From: Janthinobacterium sp. 67 | GTDB taxonomy: Bacteria; Pseudomonadota; Gammaproteobacteria; Burkholderiales; Burkholderiaceae_D | Direction of reading: 5' to 3' | Assembly (NCBI RefSeq): GCF_002797895.1 | Contig: NZ_PGES01000001.1 | Span: 3,224,001 to 3,288,000 of the forward strand | Length of the DNA: 64,000 nucleotides | Shown: positions 38,743 to 47,159 of the stretch, in pieces | How the letters are laid out: each line of letters begins with the position of its first letter | Position numbering within the stretch: position 1 is the first letter of the stretch | Translations under genes and position numbers: made by a program | The notes under the pieces: model-generated | Database searches by the model: none | Told to the model about the DNA's origin: nothing | What the model saw: the letters and a program-made list of their open reading frames with translations, nothing else

Positions 38743-38770
38743 CTCATAAAGTACACGAAAACCTTGTCAA
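38743..38770 (-). promoter_or_regulatory. Putative sigma-70 promoter for the small RNA candidate
   Basis: On the minus strand a consensus TTGACA (38770-38765) is followed after 16 bases by TATGAG (38748-38743). The start of transcription is expected near 38736. Confidence 0.45.
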
Positions 38771-38975
38771 TGCGCAACCGGCACGACACGTTTTCGCCCG
38801 CTTTTTTGCACGATACGCGTGCTATCGCACAATCGCGCGGCAAATGCCGCCGCCAGCGTCTGCGGAAATGATTTTTTGGCTTCGTGATGCGGCCATTCGC
38901 GGCATCCGAAAATCCTGGCGCAAGCGTCGTCGCATGGCCCGATGAAGCACGCATTTTTCCGCCGCGATGCACGCG

Positions 38976-39006
38976 AAAAAAAAGCGCCGTCACGATGACG
39001 GCGCTT
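38976..39006 (-). terminator. Terminator of the nrdB fragment
   Basis: The stem AAGCGCCGTCA ... TGACGGCGCTT (38982-39006) is followed on the minus strand by eight Ts. It is nearly the same as the terminator of intact nrdB at 39385-39414, so the terminator belongs to the repeated unit. Confidence 0.9.
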
Positions 39007-39028
39007 CCTGGCGTTGACTGAAAAAGGA

Positions 39029-39370
39029 TTACTCCCAGTTCAGCGCACCACCCGTTTGGTACTCGGTCACGCGCGTCTCGAAGAAGTTGCGTTCCTTCTT
39101 CATGTCGATCATTTCGCTCATCCACGGGAATGGATTTTCTTCCTGGGCGAACAGCGGCTCAATGCCGATCTGCTGCGCGCGGCGGTTGGCGATGAAGCGC
39201 AAATAGCCCTTGAACATCGGCGCGTTCAGACCCAGCACGCCGCGCGGCATGGTGTCTTCCGCGTACGCGTATTCCAGTTCCACGGCTTTCATGAACAGGT
39301 CCTTGATCTCTTCGCGGCAGGTCGTCATCCACGGCGGCGGGTTTTCCATCTTGATCGTGTTGATCAAGTA
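39029..39370 (-). pseudogene. 3'-terminal fragment of nrdB (ribonucleotide reductase beta)
   Basis: This fragment encodes the last ~113 residues of NrdB, from INTIKMENP to the C-terminal GGALNWE, and lacks the metal-binding and radical sites, so it cannot be active. It repeats the 3' end of the intact gene at 39466. Over the last ~95 codons the proteins are identical while about nine codons differ synonymously; the ~12 codons near the break differ more (PPPWMTTC versus PQLWTAAF). Homology stops near 39370, after the shared ATCAACACGATCAAG region. The ORF extends a few codons into unrelated sequence. Confidence 0.9.
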
Positions 39371-39384
39371 AATGTCCCGCCACA

Positions 39385-39414
39385 AAAGAAAAGCGCCGTC
39401 AGATGACGGCGCTT
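39385..39414 (-). terminator. Intrinsic terminator of nrdB
   Basis: The stem AAGCGCCGTCA ... TGACGGCGCTT (39391-39414) lies about 50 bases after the nrdB stop, with a short T-rich tail on the minus strand (TTCTTTT). It has a near-identical twin at 38976-39006. Confidence 0.85.
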
Positions 39415-39465
39415 CGGCAAAACGGGATAAGGCACCCCGCCTTGTATTTTTACTTCAGTACTGGC

Positions 39466-40617
39466 TTATTCCCAGTTCAACGCACCACCCGTTTGATACT
39501 CGGTCACGCGCGTCTCGAAGAAGTTGCGTTCCTTCTTCATGTCGATCATTTCGCTCATCCATGGGAATGGATTTTCTTCCTGGGCGAACAGCGGCTCGAT
39601 GCCGATCTGCTGCGCGCGGCGGTTGGCGATGAAGCGCAGGTAGCCCTTGAACATCGGCGCGTTCAGACCCAGCACGCCGCGCGGCATGGTGTCTTCGGCG
39701 TACGCGTATTCCAGTTCCACGGCTTTCATGAACAGATCCTTGATCTCTTCGCGGAAGGCGGCCGTCCACAACTGCGGATTTTCCATCTTGATCGTGTTGA
39801 TCAAGTCGATGCCGAAGTTGCAGTGCATCGATTCGTCGCGCAGGATGTACTGGTACTGCTCGGCCGCGCCCATCATCTTGTTCTGGCGGCCCAGCGCCAG
39901 GATCTGCGTGAAGCCGACGTAGAAGAACAGGCCTTCCATCAGGCAGGCAAAGACGATCAGGGATTTGAGCAGCTTCTGGTCGTTTTCCACCGTGCCGGTG
40001 ACGAACGCCGGATCGGTCAGGGTGTTGATGAACGGGATCAGGAATTCATCCTTGTCGCGGATCGACTTGACTTCGTTGTAGGCGTTGAAGATCTCGCCTT
40101 CATCCAGGCCCAGCGATTCGACGATGTACTGGTAGGCGTGCGTATGGATCGCTTCCTCGAACGCCTGGCGCAGCAGGTACTGGCGGCACTCGGGCGCCGT
40201 GATGTGGCGGTAGGTGCCCAGCACGATGTTGTTGGCGGCCAGCGAGTCGGCCGTCACGAAGAAGCCCAGGTTGCGCTTGACCAGGCGGCGCTCGTCGTCC
40301 GTCAGGCCGTTCGGGTTTTTCCACAGCTCGATGTCGCGCTGCATGTTCACTTCCTGCGGCATCCAGTGGTTGGCGCAGCCGGCCAGGTATTTGTCCCACG
40401 CCCATTTGTACTTGAACGGCACCAGCTGGTTGACGTCCGTCTTGCCGTTGATGATGCGCTTGTCGTCCGCATTCACGCGGCGCGCCACTTGCTCGGCGTT
40501 CGCTTCGGACGGCTCGGCACCTGCCGGCAGGTTCAATTCGGTATTACCCAGTGGCGCTTGCTGCGCCGGACGCGGCACAGCTGCCGACGTGGTTTCATCA
40601 TCCCATGACAACGACAT
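39466..40617 (-). CDS. nrdB: Ribonucleoside-diphosphate reductase, beta subunit (class Ia)
   Basis: Provides the tyrosyl radical/di-metal site for deoxynucleotide synthesis. The 383-residue protein has metal-ligand motifs [18 protein letters not shown], which also contains the candidate radical Tyr, and [10 protein letters not shown]. It ends GGALNWE. AAGGAAGAAGAAT directly precedes the ATG at 40617, which decides the start over an upstream in-frame ATG at 40635. It lies 118 bases after nrdA with a hairpin between, and its 3' end is repeated downstream at 39029. Confidence 0.96.
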   Translation of the reverse strand: MSLSWDDETTSAAVPRPAQQAPLGNTELNLPAGAEPSEANAEQVARRVNADDKRIINGKTDVNQLVPFKYKWAWDKYLAGCANHWMPQEVNMQRDIELWKNPNGLTDDERRLVKRNLGFFVTADSLAANNIVLGTYRHITAPECRQYLLRQAFEEAIHTHAYQYIVESLGLDEGEIFNAYNEVKSIRDKDEFLIPFINTLTDPAFVTGTVENDQKLLKSLIVFACLMEGLFFYVGFTQILALGRQNKMMGAAEQYQYILRDESMHCNFGIDLINTIKMENPQLWTAAFREEIKDLFMKAVELEYAYAEDTMPRGVLGLNAPMFKGYLRFIANRRAQQIGIEPLFAQEENPFPWMSEMIDMKKERNFFETRVTEYQTGGALNWE

Positions 40618-40701
40618 ATTCTTCTTCCTTTCCATGCCGGCGAGCCGGCGGTCCGCAACAGGCCCGTTGTATCGGACAATGCGGACATTGACAACATTGA
40701 A

Positions 40702-40724
40702 TCAGCCCGGAAGCTCCGGGCTGA
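40702..40724 (-). other. Intercistronic hairpin between nrdA and nrdB
   Basis: A perfect 10-bp inverted repeat (TCAGCCCGGA ... TCCGGGCTGA, 3-base loop) lies 11 bases after the nrdA stop. No T-run follows, so it is more likely a processing or stabilising hairpin, or a weak attenuator, than a full terminator. Confidence 0.7.
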
Positions 40725-40735
40725 CAACTAAAATC

Positions 40736-43687
40736 TTACTGGCAGGCTTCGCATTCTTCGAAACCGTCATCACCTGGGCGCAGGTAGCAAGCTTCGCCAT
40801 CGGCGTCGTCCGCTGCCGCCGCCACTACCGGCGCCACGGCCACCGCTGCTGCCGCCACGACCGCTGCCTGGGCGCTTTGCGCGCTGGCCGACATGCCGCC
40901 ATCGACTGCCACGGCGTTCAGGGCGCCTGTACGGGAGGTCGATTTCTCCATGTGGGTGGCGGCGATGGTACGCAGGTAGTAGGTGGTTTTCAGGCCACGC
41001 AGCCATGCCAGCTTGTAGGTCTCGTCCAGTTTCTTGCCCGATGCGCCAGCCATGTAGATGTTCAGCGACTGGGCCTGGTCGATCCACTTCTGGCGACGCG
41101 AAGCCGCTTCCACCAGCCAGCTTGGCGACACTTCGAAGGCGGTGGCGTAGATGTCGCGCAGGTCTTGCGGGATGCGGTCGATCTTCACCAGCGAGCCGTC
41201 GAAGTACTTCAGGTCGGAGATCATGACTTCATCCCACAGGTCGCGCGCCTTCAGGTCGCGCACCAGGTAGCCGTTGATCTCGGTGAATTCGCCCGACAGG
41301 TTCGATTTCACGTACAGGTTCTGGAACGTCGGTTCGATACAGGCCGATACGCCGATGATGTTCGAAATCGTCGCCGTCGGGGCGATCGCCACGCAGTTCG
41401 AGTTGCGCATGCCGAACTTGGCGATGCGTTCGCGCACCGGGGTCCAGTCCATGGCCGACGAGGAATCGACTTCCAGGTAGCCGCCGCGCTCTTCGGCCAG
41501 CAGTTTGACCGAGTCCTGCGGCAGGATGCCGCGGTCCCACAGGGAACCGGCGTACGATTCATAGCGGCCGCGCTCTTCGGCCAGTTCCGTCGACGCCAGG
41601 TAGGCGTAGTAGCAGACGGCTTCCATCGAGGTGTCGGCGAACGACACGGCGGCGTCCGAGGCGAACGGCACGCGCATCATGTGCAGGCAGTCCTGGAAAC
41701 CCATCACGCCCATGCCGACCGGACGGTGGCGCATGTTCGAGTTGCGCGCCTTGTCGACGGCGTAGTAATTGATGTCGATGACGTTGTCGAGCATGCGCAT
41801 GGCGGTACGGATGGTCTTGGCCAGCTTGACGTGGTCGATCTTGCCTTCCTTCATGTGCGCCGGCAAGTTCACGGAACCGAGGTTGCAGACGGCGATTTCG
41901 TCAGGGCCCGTGTTCAGCGTGATTTCCGTGCACAGGTTCGAGCTGTGGACGACGCCGACGTGCGACTGCGGGCTGCGGATGTTGCAAGGATCCTTGAACG
42001 TGATCCATGGGTGGCCCGTTTCAAACAGCATCGACAGCATCTTGCGCCACAGGTCCAGCGCGGCGATCTTCTTGAAGACGCGGATTTCGCCGGCGGCGGC
42101 CTTGGCTTCGTAGCCCAGGTAAGCCTGTTCAAAGGCCTTGCCGACCTTGTCGTGCAGGTCCGGCGTGTCCGACGGCGAGAACAGGGTCCAGTCGCCTTTT
42201 TCCATGACGCGCTTCATGAACATGTCGGGAATCCAGTTCGCCGTGTTCATGTCGTGCGTGCGGCGGCGGTCGTCGCCCGTGTTCTTGCGCAGGTCGAGGA
42301 ATTCCTCGATGTCCATGTGCCAGGTTTCCAGGTAGGCGCAGACGGCGCCCTTGCGCTTGCCGCCCTGGTTGACTGCCACGGCCGTGTCGTTGACCACTTT
42401 CAGGAACGGCACCACGCCTTGCGACTTGCCGTTCGTGCCCTTGATGTGGGCGCCCAGGGCGCGCACTGGCGTCCAGTCGTTGCCCAGGCCGCCGGCGAAC
42501 TTGGCCAGCAGCGCATTGTCCTTGATGGCGTCGTAGATGCCTTCCAGGTCATCGGAGACGGTGCTCAGGTAGCACGACGACAGCTGCGAGCGCAGGGTGC
42601 CCGAATTGAACAGGGTCGGCGTCGAGCTCATGAAGTCGAACGAGGACAGCAGGCTGTAGAACTCGATGGCGCGCGCTTCGCGGTCCGCTTCGTTCAGCGC
42701 CAGGCCCATGGCCACGCGCATGTAGAACGCCTGCGGCATTTCGATGCGCACGTCCTGGATGTGCAGGAAGTAGCGGTCGTACAGGGTTTGCAGGCCGATG
42801 TAGCCGAACTGCAAGTCGCGGTCGGCGACGATGGCTTTGGCCAGGCGCTCCAGGTCGAAACTGGCAAGTACCGGGTTCAGCAGCTCGGCGGCGATACCCT
42901 TGGCAATGTATTGCGGGAAATACGTCAGGTATTCGCTAGCAGCGGCCGCTTGCGGCACTTCCTTGCCGAACACTTCCTTGCGCACCGTGTGCAGCAGGAT
43001 GCGGGCCGTGACCTGGCTGTAGGCCGGGTCTTTTTCCATCAGCGCGCGCGCCGCCAGGATGGCCGACTTGTGCAGCTCTTCGACGGGCACGCCGTCGTAC
43101 AGGTTTTTCACCGTTTCAGCCAGGATGGCGTCGGCATCGACGTGCTTTTCCAGGCCGGCGCAGGCGGCGTTGATCAGGTCGCGCACTTCCTGCATGTCCA
43201 GCAGGCGGCGCACGCCGTTATCCAGCACGTTCAATTGTGGCGCGGTCACTTGCGCGGACGCGCCTTGCGCTTCCTTCTGCAGGCGGCGCTCTTCCATGTG
43301 CTTGGCGCGGTACAGCACGTAGGCACGCGCCACGTCGTGCTCGCCCGAACGCATCAGCGACAGTTCCACCTGGTCTTGCACGTCTTCGATATGGAAGGTG
43401 CCGCCGCCCGGATGGCGGCGCACCAGCGCGGCGACGACGCCGTCGGTCAGTTGTTCCACCAGTTCGCGGATGCGTGCCGAGGCTGCGCCCTGGCCGCCGT
43501 TAACGGCCAAAAACGCCTTGGTCATGGCGATGGCGATCTTCGAAGGCTCAAATGCCACCACCGCGCCGTTGCGGCGGATGATGCGATAGTCGCCCAATGC
43601 CGCGCCCGTGCTCGCCACGCTGTTGGCCGCGCCTGGCGCTGGCGATACTGGCGTTGGATGGATGGAAATATCTTGTGGTGATTGCAT
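40736..43687 (-). CDS. nrdA: Ribonucleoside-diphosphate reductase, alpha subunit (class Ia)
   Basis: A 983-residue catalytic subunit reducing ribonucleoside diphosphates. It has an N-terminal ATP-cone allosteric domain (starting IIRRNGAVVAFEPSKIAIAM, about residues 37-56), the active-site Cys region HSSNLCTEITLN, MGVMGFQDCLHMMRVPF, and the C-terminal redox Cys pair in EECEACQ that is recharged by thioredoxin or glutaredoxin. It is longer than E. coli NrdA (761) mainly through N- and C-terminal extensions. GGGAGCTTCA precedes the ATG. NrdR-type boxes lie about 265 bases upstream. Confidence 0.97.
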   Translation of the reverse strand: MQSPQDISIHPTPVSPAPGAANSVASTGAALGDYRIIRRNGAVVAFEPSKIAIAMTKAFLAVNGGQGAASARIRELVEQLTDGVVAALVRRHPGGGTFHIEDVQDQVELSLMRSGEHDVARAYVLYRAKHMEERRLQKEAQGASAQVTAPQLNVLDNGVRRLLDMQEVRDLINAACAGLEKHVDADAILAETVKNLYDGVPVEELHKSAILAARALMEKDPAYSQVTARILLHTVRKEVFGKEVPQAAAASEYLTYFPQYIAKGIAAELLNPVLASFDLERLAKAIVADRDLQFGYIGLQTLYDRYFLHIQDVRIEMPQAFYMRVAMGLALNEADREARAIEFYSLLSSFDFMSSTPTLFNSGTLRSQLSSCYLSTVSDDLEGIYDAIKDNALLAKFAGGLGNDWTPVRALGAHIKGTNGKSQGVVPFLKVVNDTAVAVNQGGKRKGAVCAYLETWHMDIEEFLDLRKNTGDDRRRTHDMNTANWIPDMFMKRVMEKGDWTLFSPSDTPDLHDKVGKAFEQAYLGYEAKAAAGEIRVFKKIAALDLWRKMLSMLFETGHPWITFKDPCNIRSPQSHVGVVHSSNLCTEITLNTGPDEIAVCNLGSVNLPAHMKEGKIDHVKLAKTIRTAMRMLDNVIDINYYAVDKARNSNMRHRPVGMGVMGFQDCLHMMRVPFASDAAVSFADTSMEAVCYYAYLASTELAEERGRYESYAGSLWDRGILPQDSVKLLAEERGGYLEVDSSSAMDWTPVRERIAKFGMRNSNCVAIAPTATISNIIGVSACIEPTFQNLYVKSNLSGEFTEINGYLVRDLKARDLWDEVMISDLKYFDGSLVKIDRIPQDLRDIYATAFEVSPSWLVEAASRRQKWIDQAQSLNIYMAGASGKKLDETYKLAWLRGLKTTYYLRTIAATHMEKSTSRTGALNAVAVDGGMSASAQSAQAAVVAAAAVAVAPVVAAAADDADGEACYLRPGDDGFEECEACQ

Positions 43688-44079
43688 TGAAGCTCCCGTT
43701 GTCAGCTAAAGTCAGCCTGCAGTTTTGCTGCCGCGTGTGTTGTTGAATAGAACGCCCGATGGTCAGGGCTTCTTCAGATATTTGTTGCTAAATAGTAAAT
43801 TCATAGTGCATAAAACAGCTCAGTAATCCATCTCGCCACACCGCACTGCCCGGCTGGCGCAAAACACGATCAAGGGTGATAAACCGCCAGTTCCAGTGCT
43901 GTATCAGCAATCCGGGTAGCTTTGACAATAATTCTGAAAACGTCTGTGATGGCACTACATATAGTCTTTACTTCCAACTTCTGCACTAATTGTAGTGCCC
44001 ATCGGAGGGGGATGCAATAGTTTTCCGGCATCCGCCGGCGTAATTTTTTGTATTTTCATATACGATTTCGGTTGACTTT
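43688..44079. other. Upstream region of nrdA
   Basis: A 392-base gap between nrdA and ampD with the NrdR-type box pair at 43952-43998. A 67-codon frame here (43955-44158, minus) overlaps ampD and the boxes and is not supported as a gene. The nrdA leader would be about 250 nt long if transcription starts at the boxes. Confidence 0.6.
43952..43998 (-). promoter_or_regulatory. Tandem NrdR boxes
   Basis: Two 16-bp near-palindromes, GCACTACATATAGTCT (43952-43967) and GCACTAATTGTAGTGC (43983-43998), start exactly 31 bp apart, about three helical turns. Both match the known NrdR box (ACACTATATATAGTGT-like). NrdR is the ATP/dATP-sensing repressor of nrd operons, and these sites lie upstream of nrdAB, so repression of nrdAB at this site is a strong inference. 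Confidence 0.82.
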
Positions 44080-44691
44080 TCAGGGCATGGATGGAAAGCC
44101 CAATCCCCGCGAAGTAAGCGCTAACGCAGGCTGCCCGCGCAGGGTTTCCATCCAGCATTTTTGATAAAAATGCCAGTCAAAGAACGGCCCCGGATCCGTC
44201 TTCCTCCCCGGCGCGATATGTTCGTGACCGCGCACCTGGGACAGCCCGTGGCGCGCCACCAGCGCCGCCGTCAGCGCCGCCAGCACATGGTATTGCCGCT
44301 GCTGGAAAGGCAGGTCGTCCGCGCCTTCCATTTCGATACCGATGGAATAGCCATTGCACTGCGGGCGTCCTTCGAACATGGACACGCCCGCATGCCAGGC
44401 ACGTTGATCAGTAGAAACATATTGCAACAGCGCACCATCGCGCCGCACAAAAAAGTGCGCCGACACCTGCAAGCCACGCAGGTCGGCGAAAGAAGGATCG
44501 GCATTATAATCTACCCGGCCCGTAAACAAGTCCGACACATGCGGTCCGCCAAAGTGGCCGCCCGGCAAGCTGATGTTATGGATCACCAGCAAGTCGACTT
44601 GTGCCCCGTCCGGGCGCGCATCGTGGTACGGCGAATCGTAGCGCAGCGCGCCGTCGCACCAGCCGTCTTCATCTATCTTCCATATACTCAT
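44080..44691 (-). CDS. ampD: 1,6-anhydro-N-acetylmuramyl-L-alanine amidase AmpD
   Basis: Cytosolic zinc amidase of murein recycling; loss often induces AmpC. The protein of about 203 residues has the Zn ligands in LLVIHNISLP (His near residue 38), AWHAGVS, and GHEHIAPGRKTDPGPFFDW. The ATG at 44691 is preferred to a TTG three bases upstream. It overlaps the sigma-54 activator gene by 23 bases, so the two are cotranscribed. Confidence 0.94.
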   Translation of the reverse strand: MSIWKIDEDGWCDGALRYDSPYHDARPDGAQVDLLVIHNISLPGGHFGGPHVSDLFTGRVDYNADPSFADLRGLQVSAHFFVRRDGALLQYVSTDQRAWHAGVSMFEGRPQCNGYSIGIEMEGADDLPFQQRQYHVLAALTAALVARHGLSQVRGHEHIAPGRKTDPGPFFDWHFYQKCWMETLRGQPALALTSRGLGFPSMP

Positions 44692-45790
44692 CAAATAGGG
44701 CTTCCTGTATCGTCAATTTCTGCATGCGGTAGCGCAACTGGCGCACGCTCAGGCCCAGCTGGCGCGCCGCCCGTGCGCGGTGGTAGCGGGCCTGCACCAG
44801 CGCCCGCACGATCATGTCGCGCTCGGCCTGGCGCAAATACACGTCCAGCGGCAGGACGGGGGCCACGCCATGCGCCGCCATGCCGGGCAGGCTCAGTTGC
44901 CGTTCCGGCAAGGCCGGCACCGCCGGCGCCGCCCGCAACGGCGTGCCGCCCGCCATGGATGGCAAGGCCAGCCCGTCGAGCGCGATCACGCCGCCGTCGG
45001 CAAAGGCCAGCGCCCGCTCCAGCACGTTTTCCAGCTCGCGCACATTGCCGGGAAACGCATACGCACCCAAGGCCGCCAGCACGGGCGGCGCCAGGTTCAC
45101 GGCACGATGCGGCGACAGGCGCGCGAGGATCACCTCACATAATACCTGCAGATCGCCGCGCCGTTCGCGCAGCGGCGGCAGCGCCAGCTCGATCACATTC
45201 AGGCGGTAAAACAGGTCCTGGCGAAACGTGCCGGCGGCCACGCCGCGCGCCAGGCCATGCTGGCTCGCGCACAGGATGCGCACGTCGACGGCTTCGTCGC
45301 TACTGCCGCCCAGCTTGCGCACGCGGCGCTCCTGCAGCACGCGCAACAGTTTTACCTGCATGGCCAGCGGCAGATCGTCCACTTCGTCGAGCAGCAGGCT
45401 GCCGCCGTGGGCCGCCTGGAACAAACCCTGGCGTTCGTGCAGCGCGCCCGTATAGGCGCCCGGCCGGCAGCCGAAGAATTCGGCCTCCATCAGCGCTTCG
45501 GGAATGGCGCCGCAGTTGACGGCGATAAACGGGAAGCCGGCGCGCGCGCCCTGCGCATGAATGGCGCGCGCCGCCAGTTCCTTGCCCGTGCCCGATTCGC
45601 CGCGGATGGCCACCGGCGCGCCACAGCGGGCGATGCGGCCGATCTGCGCGCGCAGCGCCTGCATGGGCAGCGAGTTGCCGCTCAGTTGCGGCGCCGGCGG
45701 CATGCCGGTGGCGGTCACGGTATCCGGACCAGGATTGGGACGGGACATGGAAGCGCGCCTTTCCGCAATGGCGGCGCCGAACCGCCTCAT
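44669..45790 (-). CDS. Sigma-54-dependent activator lacking a receiver domain (PilR-like)
   Basis: A 373-residue AAA+ enhancer-binding protein. Seen are Walker A IRGESGTGKELAARAIH, the sigma-54 contact loop GAYTGA (Tyr in place of the usual Phe), a Walker B-like SLLLDEVDDL, FPGNVRELENVLERAL and a C-terminal Fis-type helix-turn-helix (ARAARQLGLSVRQLRYRMQ). Only ~40 residues precede the AAA+ domain, so the receiver of PilR/NtrC proteins is missing. In related bacteria pilS-pilR sits between a PP0621-like gene and ampD; here no pilS is present. An ATG at 45748 is an alternative start. Confidence 0.85.
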   Translation of the reverse strand: MRRFGAAIAERRASMSRPNPGPDTVTATGMPPAPQLSGNSLPMQALRAQIGRIARCGAPVAIRGESGTGKELAARAIHAQGARAGFPFIAVNCGAIPEALMEAEFFGCRPGAYTGALHERQGLFQAAHGGSLLLDEVDDLPLAMQVKLLRVLQERRVRKLGGSSDEAVDVRILCASQHGLARGVAAGTFRQDLFYRLNVIELALPPLRERRGDLQVLCEVILARLSPHRAVNLAPPVLAALGAYAFPGNVRELENVLERALAFADGGVIALDGLALPSMAGGTPLRAAPAVPALPERQLSLPGMAAHGVAPVLPLDVYLRQAERDMIVRALVQARYHRARAARQLGLSVRQLRYRMQKLTIQEALFDEYMEDR

Positions 45791-45867
45791 GCAGATGCTA
45801 CGCCGGACGGAGGCCGGACGACGTTACGATACGGATGAGCAACGCGAGCGTACCTGCGGGCCTGCCT

Positions 45868-46128
45868 TTACAAGGTGGCGTGCGCGTGGCTGCAGTAATC
45901 GTGGCCCTTGGCCTGCACGTTTTCGGAGGCCGGGTAGTACACGCCGCAATGGGCACAGCACAGCATCAGCTCGGCATCAGGCAATTCCTGCGGCCGCGCG
46001 GGCTGCGCAAACGGATTCGGCTGCTGCTGTTGCTGCGCGCGGGCGCGCTGCTGCATGCCACGGAGCTTGCTGCGGATCGCAAACAGCACCAGGAACACCA
46101 GCGCCAGCCAGAATAAAACACGTGTCAT
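45868..46128 (-). CDS. PP0621-like small membrane protein
   Basis: An 86-residue protein with an N-terminal membrane helix (VLFWLALVFLVLFAI), a Gln-rich linker and a C-terminal Cys/His cluster (CCAHCGVYYPASEN, then HDYCSHAH) that looks like a small zinc ribbon. Function unknown; family members lie between a CcsA-like gene and pilS/pilR. The ATG at 46128 overlaps the ccsA-like stop by 4 bases. Confidence 0.8.
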   Translation of the reverse strand: MTRVLFWLALVFLVLFAIRSKLRGMQQRARAQQQQQPNPFAQPARPQELPDAELMLCCAHCGVYYPASENVQAKGHDYCSHAHATL

Positions 46129-46928
46129 GCGAATCCTCGGTGTAAAACCACTTCCAGTACAAAACGACTGCCGACATAGGCCAGCAGCAAGGTGGCGAAA
46201 CCGGCCAGGGTGAAACTCAAGGCCGTCTTGCCGCGCCAGCCACGGAAGCGCCGGCCTGCCAGCAGCGAGGCGAACAGCAGCCACGACAGCATGGTAAACA
46301 CGGATTTGTGATCCCAGTTCAAGGCCTTGCCAAACAGTTGTTCGGAAAACACGATGCCCGACAGCACGGTCAGGCTGAGCAAAATAAAACCCAGGCCGAT
46401 CATGCGGAACAGCAGCTTTTCCATCGTCAGCAGGGCTGGCAGCTGGTCGAGCGCGCTGCCGATGAAGCCGCGGCTTTCGCTGCGCGTATGCAAGCGCGAT
46501 TCCTGCAGCGCCATCAGCACGGCGTGGAAGGCGGCAATCGTCAGGGTGCTGTAGGCGAGCACGGCCACGGCAATATGCCAGCCGAAGACGGCCGACTTGC
46601 CTTCCATGCTGACCTGGCTGCCGGGAAAGGCCCAGGCCAGGCCGATGGCGAGGACGGCGCTGGGCATGACCATGCGGCGCAATCCGTCCAGGCTGAAATT
46701 GCGGTTCTCTATCCAGTAAGCGCCCACTGACACCCACAGCGCGGCCGACAGCATGGCGGAAAAGCCGAAGCGCAAGGTCCCCGGCGCCATCAGGTCGAAC
46801 CACAGGGTGGCGGCGTGGGCCAGCCAGGCGACGCCGGTCAGGCCGGCAATGAGCCGGGCACGGGACGAGGGAAGCACCGCGCACGCCGCGTACAACAGGG
46901 CGGCGATGAAAAAGAAATAGATCTGCAT
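46125..46928 (-). CDS. CcsA-like cytochrome c assembly-family membrane protein
   Basis: A 267-residue polytopic membrane protein with about eight hydrophobic helices and conserved membrane-facing histidines (WHIAVAVLAYSTLTIAAFHA; HKSVFTMLSWLLFASLLAG), the pattern of the CcmC/CcsA heme-handling family (YpjD-type). In many proteobacteria this gene is the divergent neighbour of ffh; here ffh lies 11 kb away, beyond the iron-uptake block. Its role in cytochrome maturation is not established for this branch. Confidence 0.85.
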   Translation of the reverse strand: MQIYFFFIAALLYAACAVLPSSRARLIAGLTGVAWLAHAATLWFDLMAPGTLRFGFSAMLSAALWVSVGAYWIENRNFSLDGLRRMVMPSAVLAIGLAWAFPGSQVSMEGKSAVFGWHIAVAVLAYSTLTIAAFHAVLMALQESRLHTRSESRGFIGSALDQLPALLTMEKLLFRMIGLGFILLSLTVLSGIVFSEQLFGKALNWDHKSVFTMLSWLLFASLLAGRRFRGWRGKTALSFTLAGFATLLLAYVGSRFVLEVVLHRGFA

Positions 46929-47106
46929 AGTTTAAGTTTACACCATAGCCGGCAAGCGCGATTCAAGCGGCAGTATGGGCTGCAGGCAATTCGCCGCCAG
47001 CCGATACCGCAAGCCTGCCATGATATCGCGCCTCGGGCGCGGCGGGGTGGCGCACCCTCAAGATTTTGGCAATCTTTCGCACCACCTGTACATATTAGTA
47101 TGTCGC

Positions 47107-47138
47107 AAAAAAATGATGGCCCGCTTAAACGGGCCATC
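47107..47138 (-). terminator. Intrinsic terminator after the orphan binding-protein gene
   Basis: The stem GATGGCCCG ... CGGGCCATC (47115-47138) is followed on the minus strand by seven Ts. It lies about 20 bases after the stop of the gene at 47160. Confidence 0.88.
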
Positions 47139-47159
47139 GGGCCTTGCCTATCTCCCCGT

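Noticed and set aside
38706..39125. 139-codon minus-strand frame overlapping the nrdB fragment
   Set aside because: It reads the nrdB fragment out of frame and then non-coding sequence.
40214..43681. 1155-codon plus-strand frame antisense to nrdA and nrdB
   Set aside because: It is the mirror of GC-rich codon usage in two certain genes; its translation is His/Arg/Val-rich with no recognisable domain and no ribosome binding site.
43955..44158. 67-codon minus-strand frame between nrdA and ampD
   Set aside because: It overlaps the end of ampD and the NrdR boxes, and has no ribosome binding site or family resemblance.
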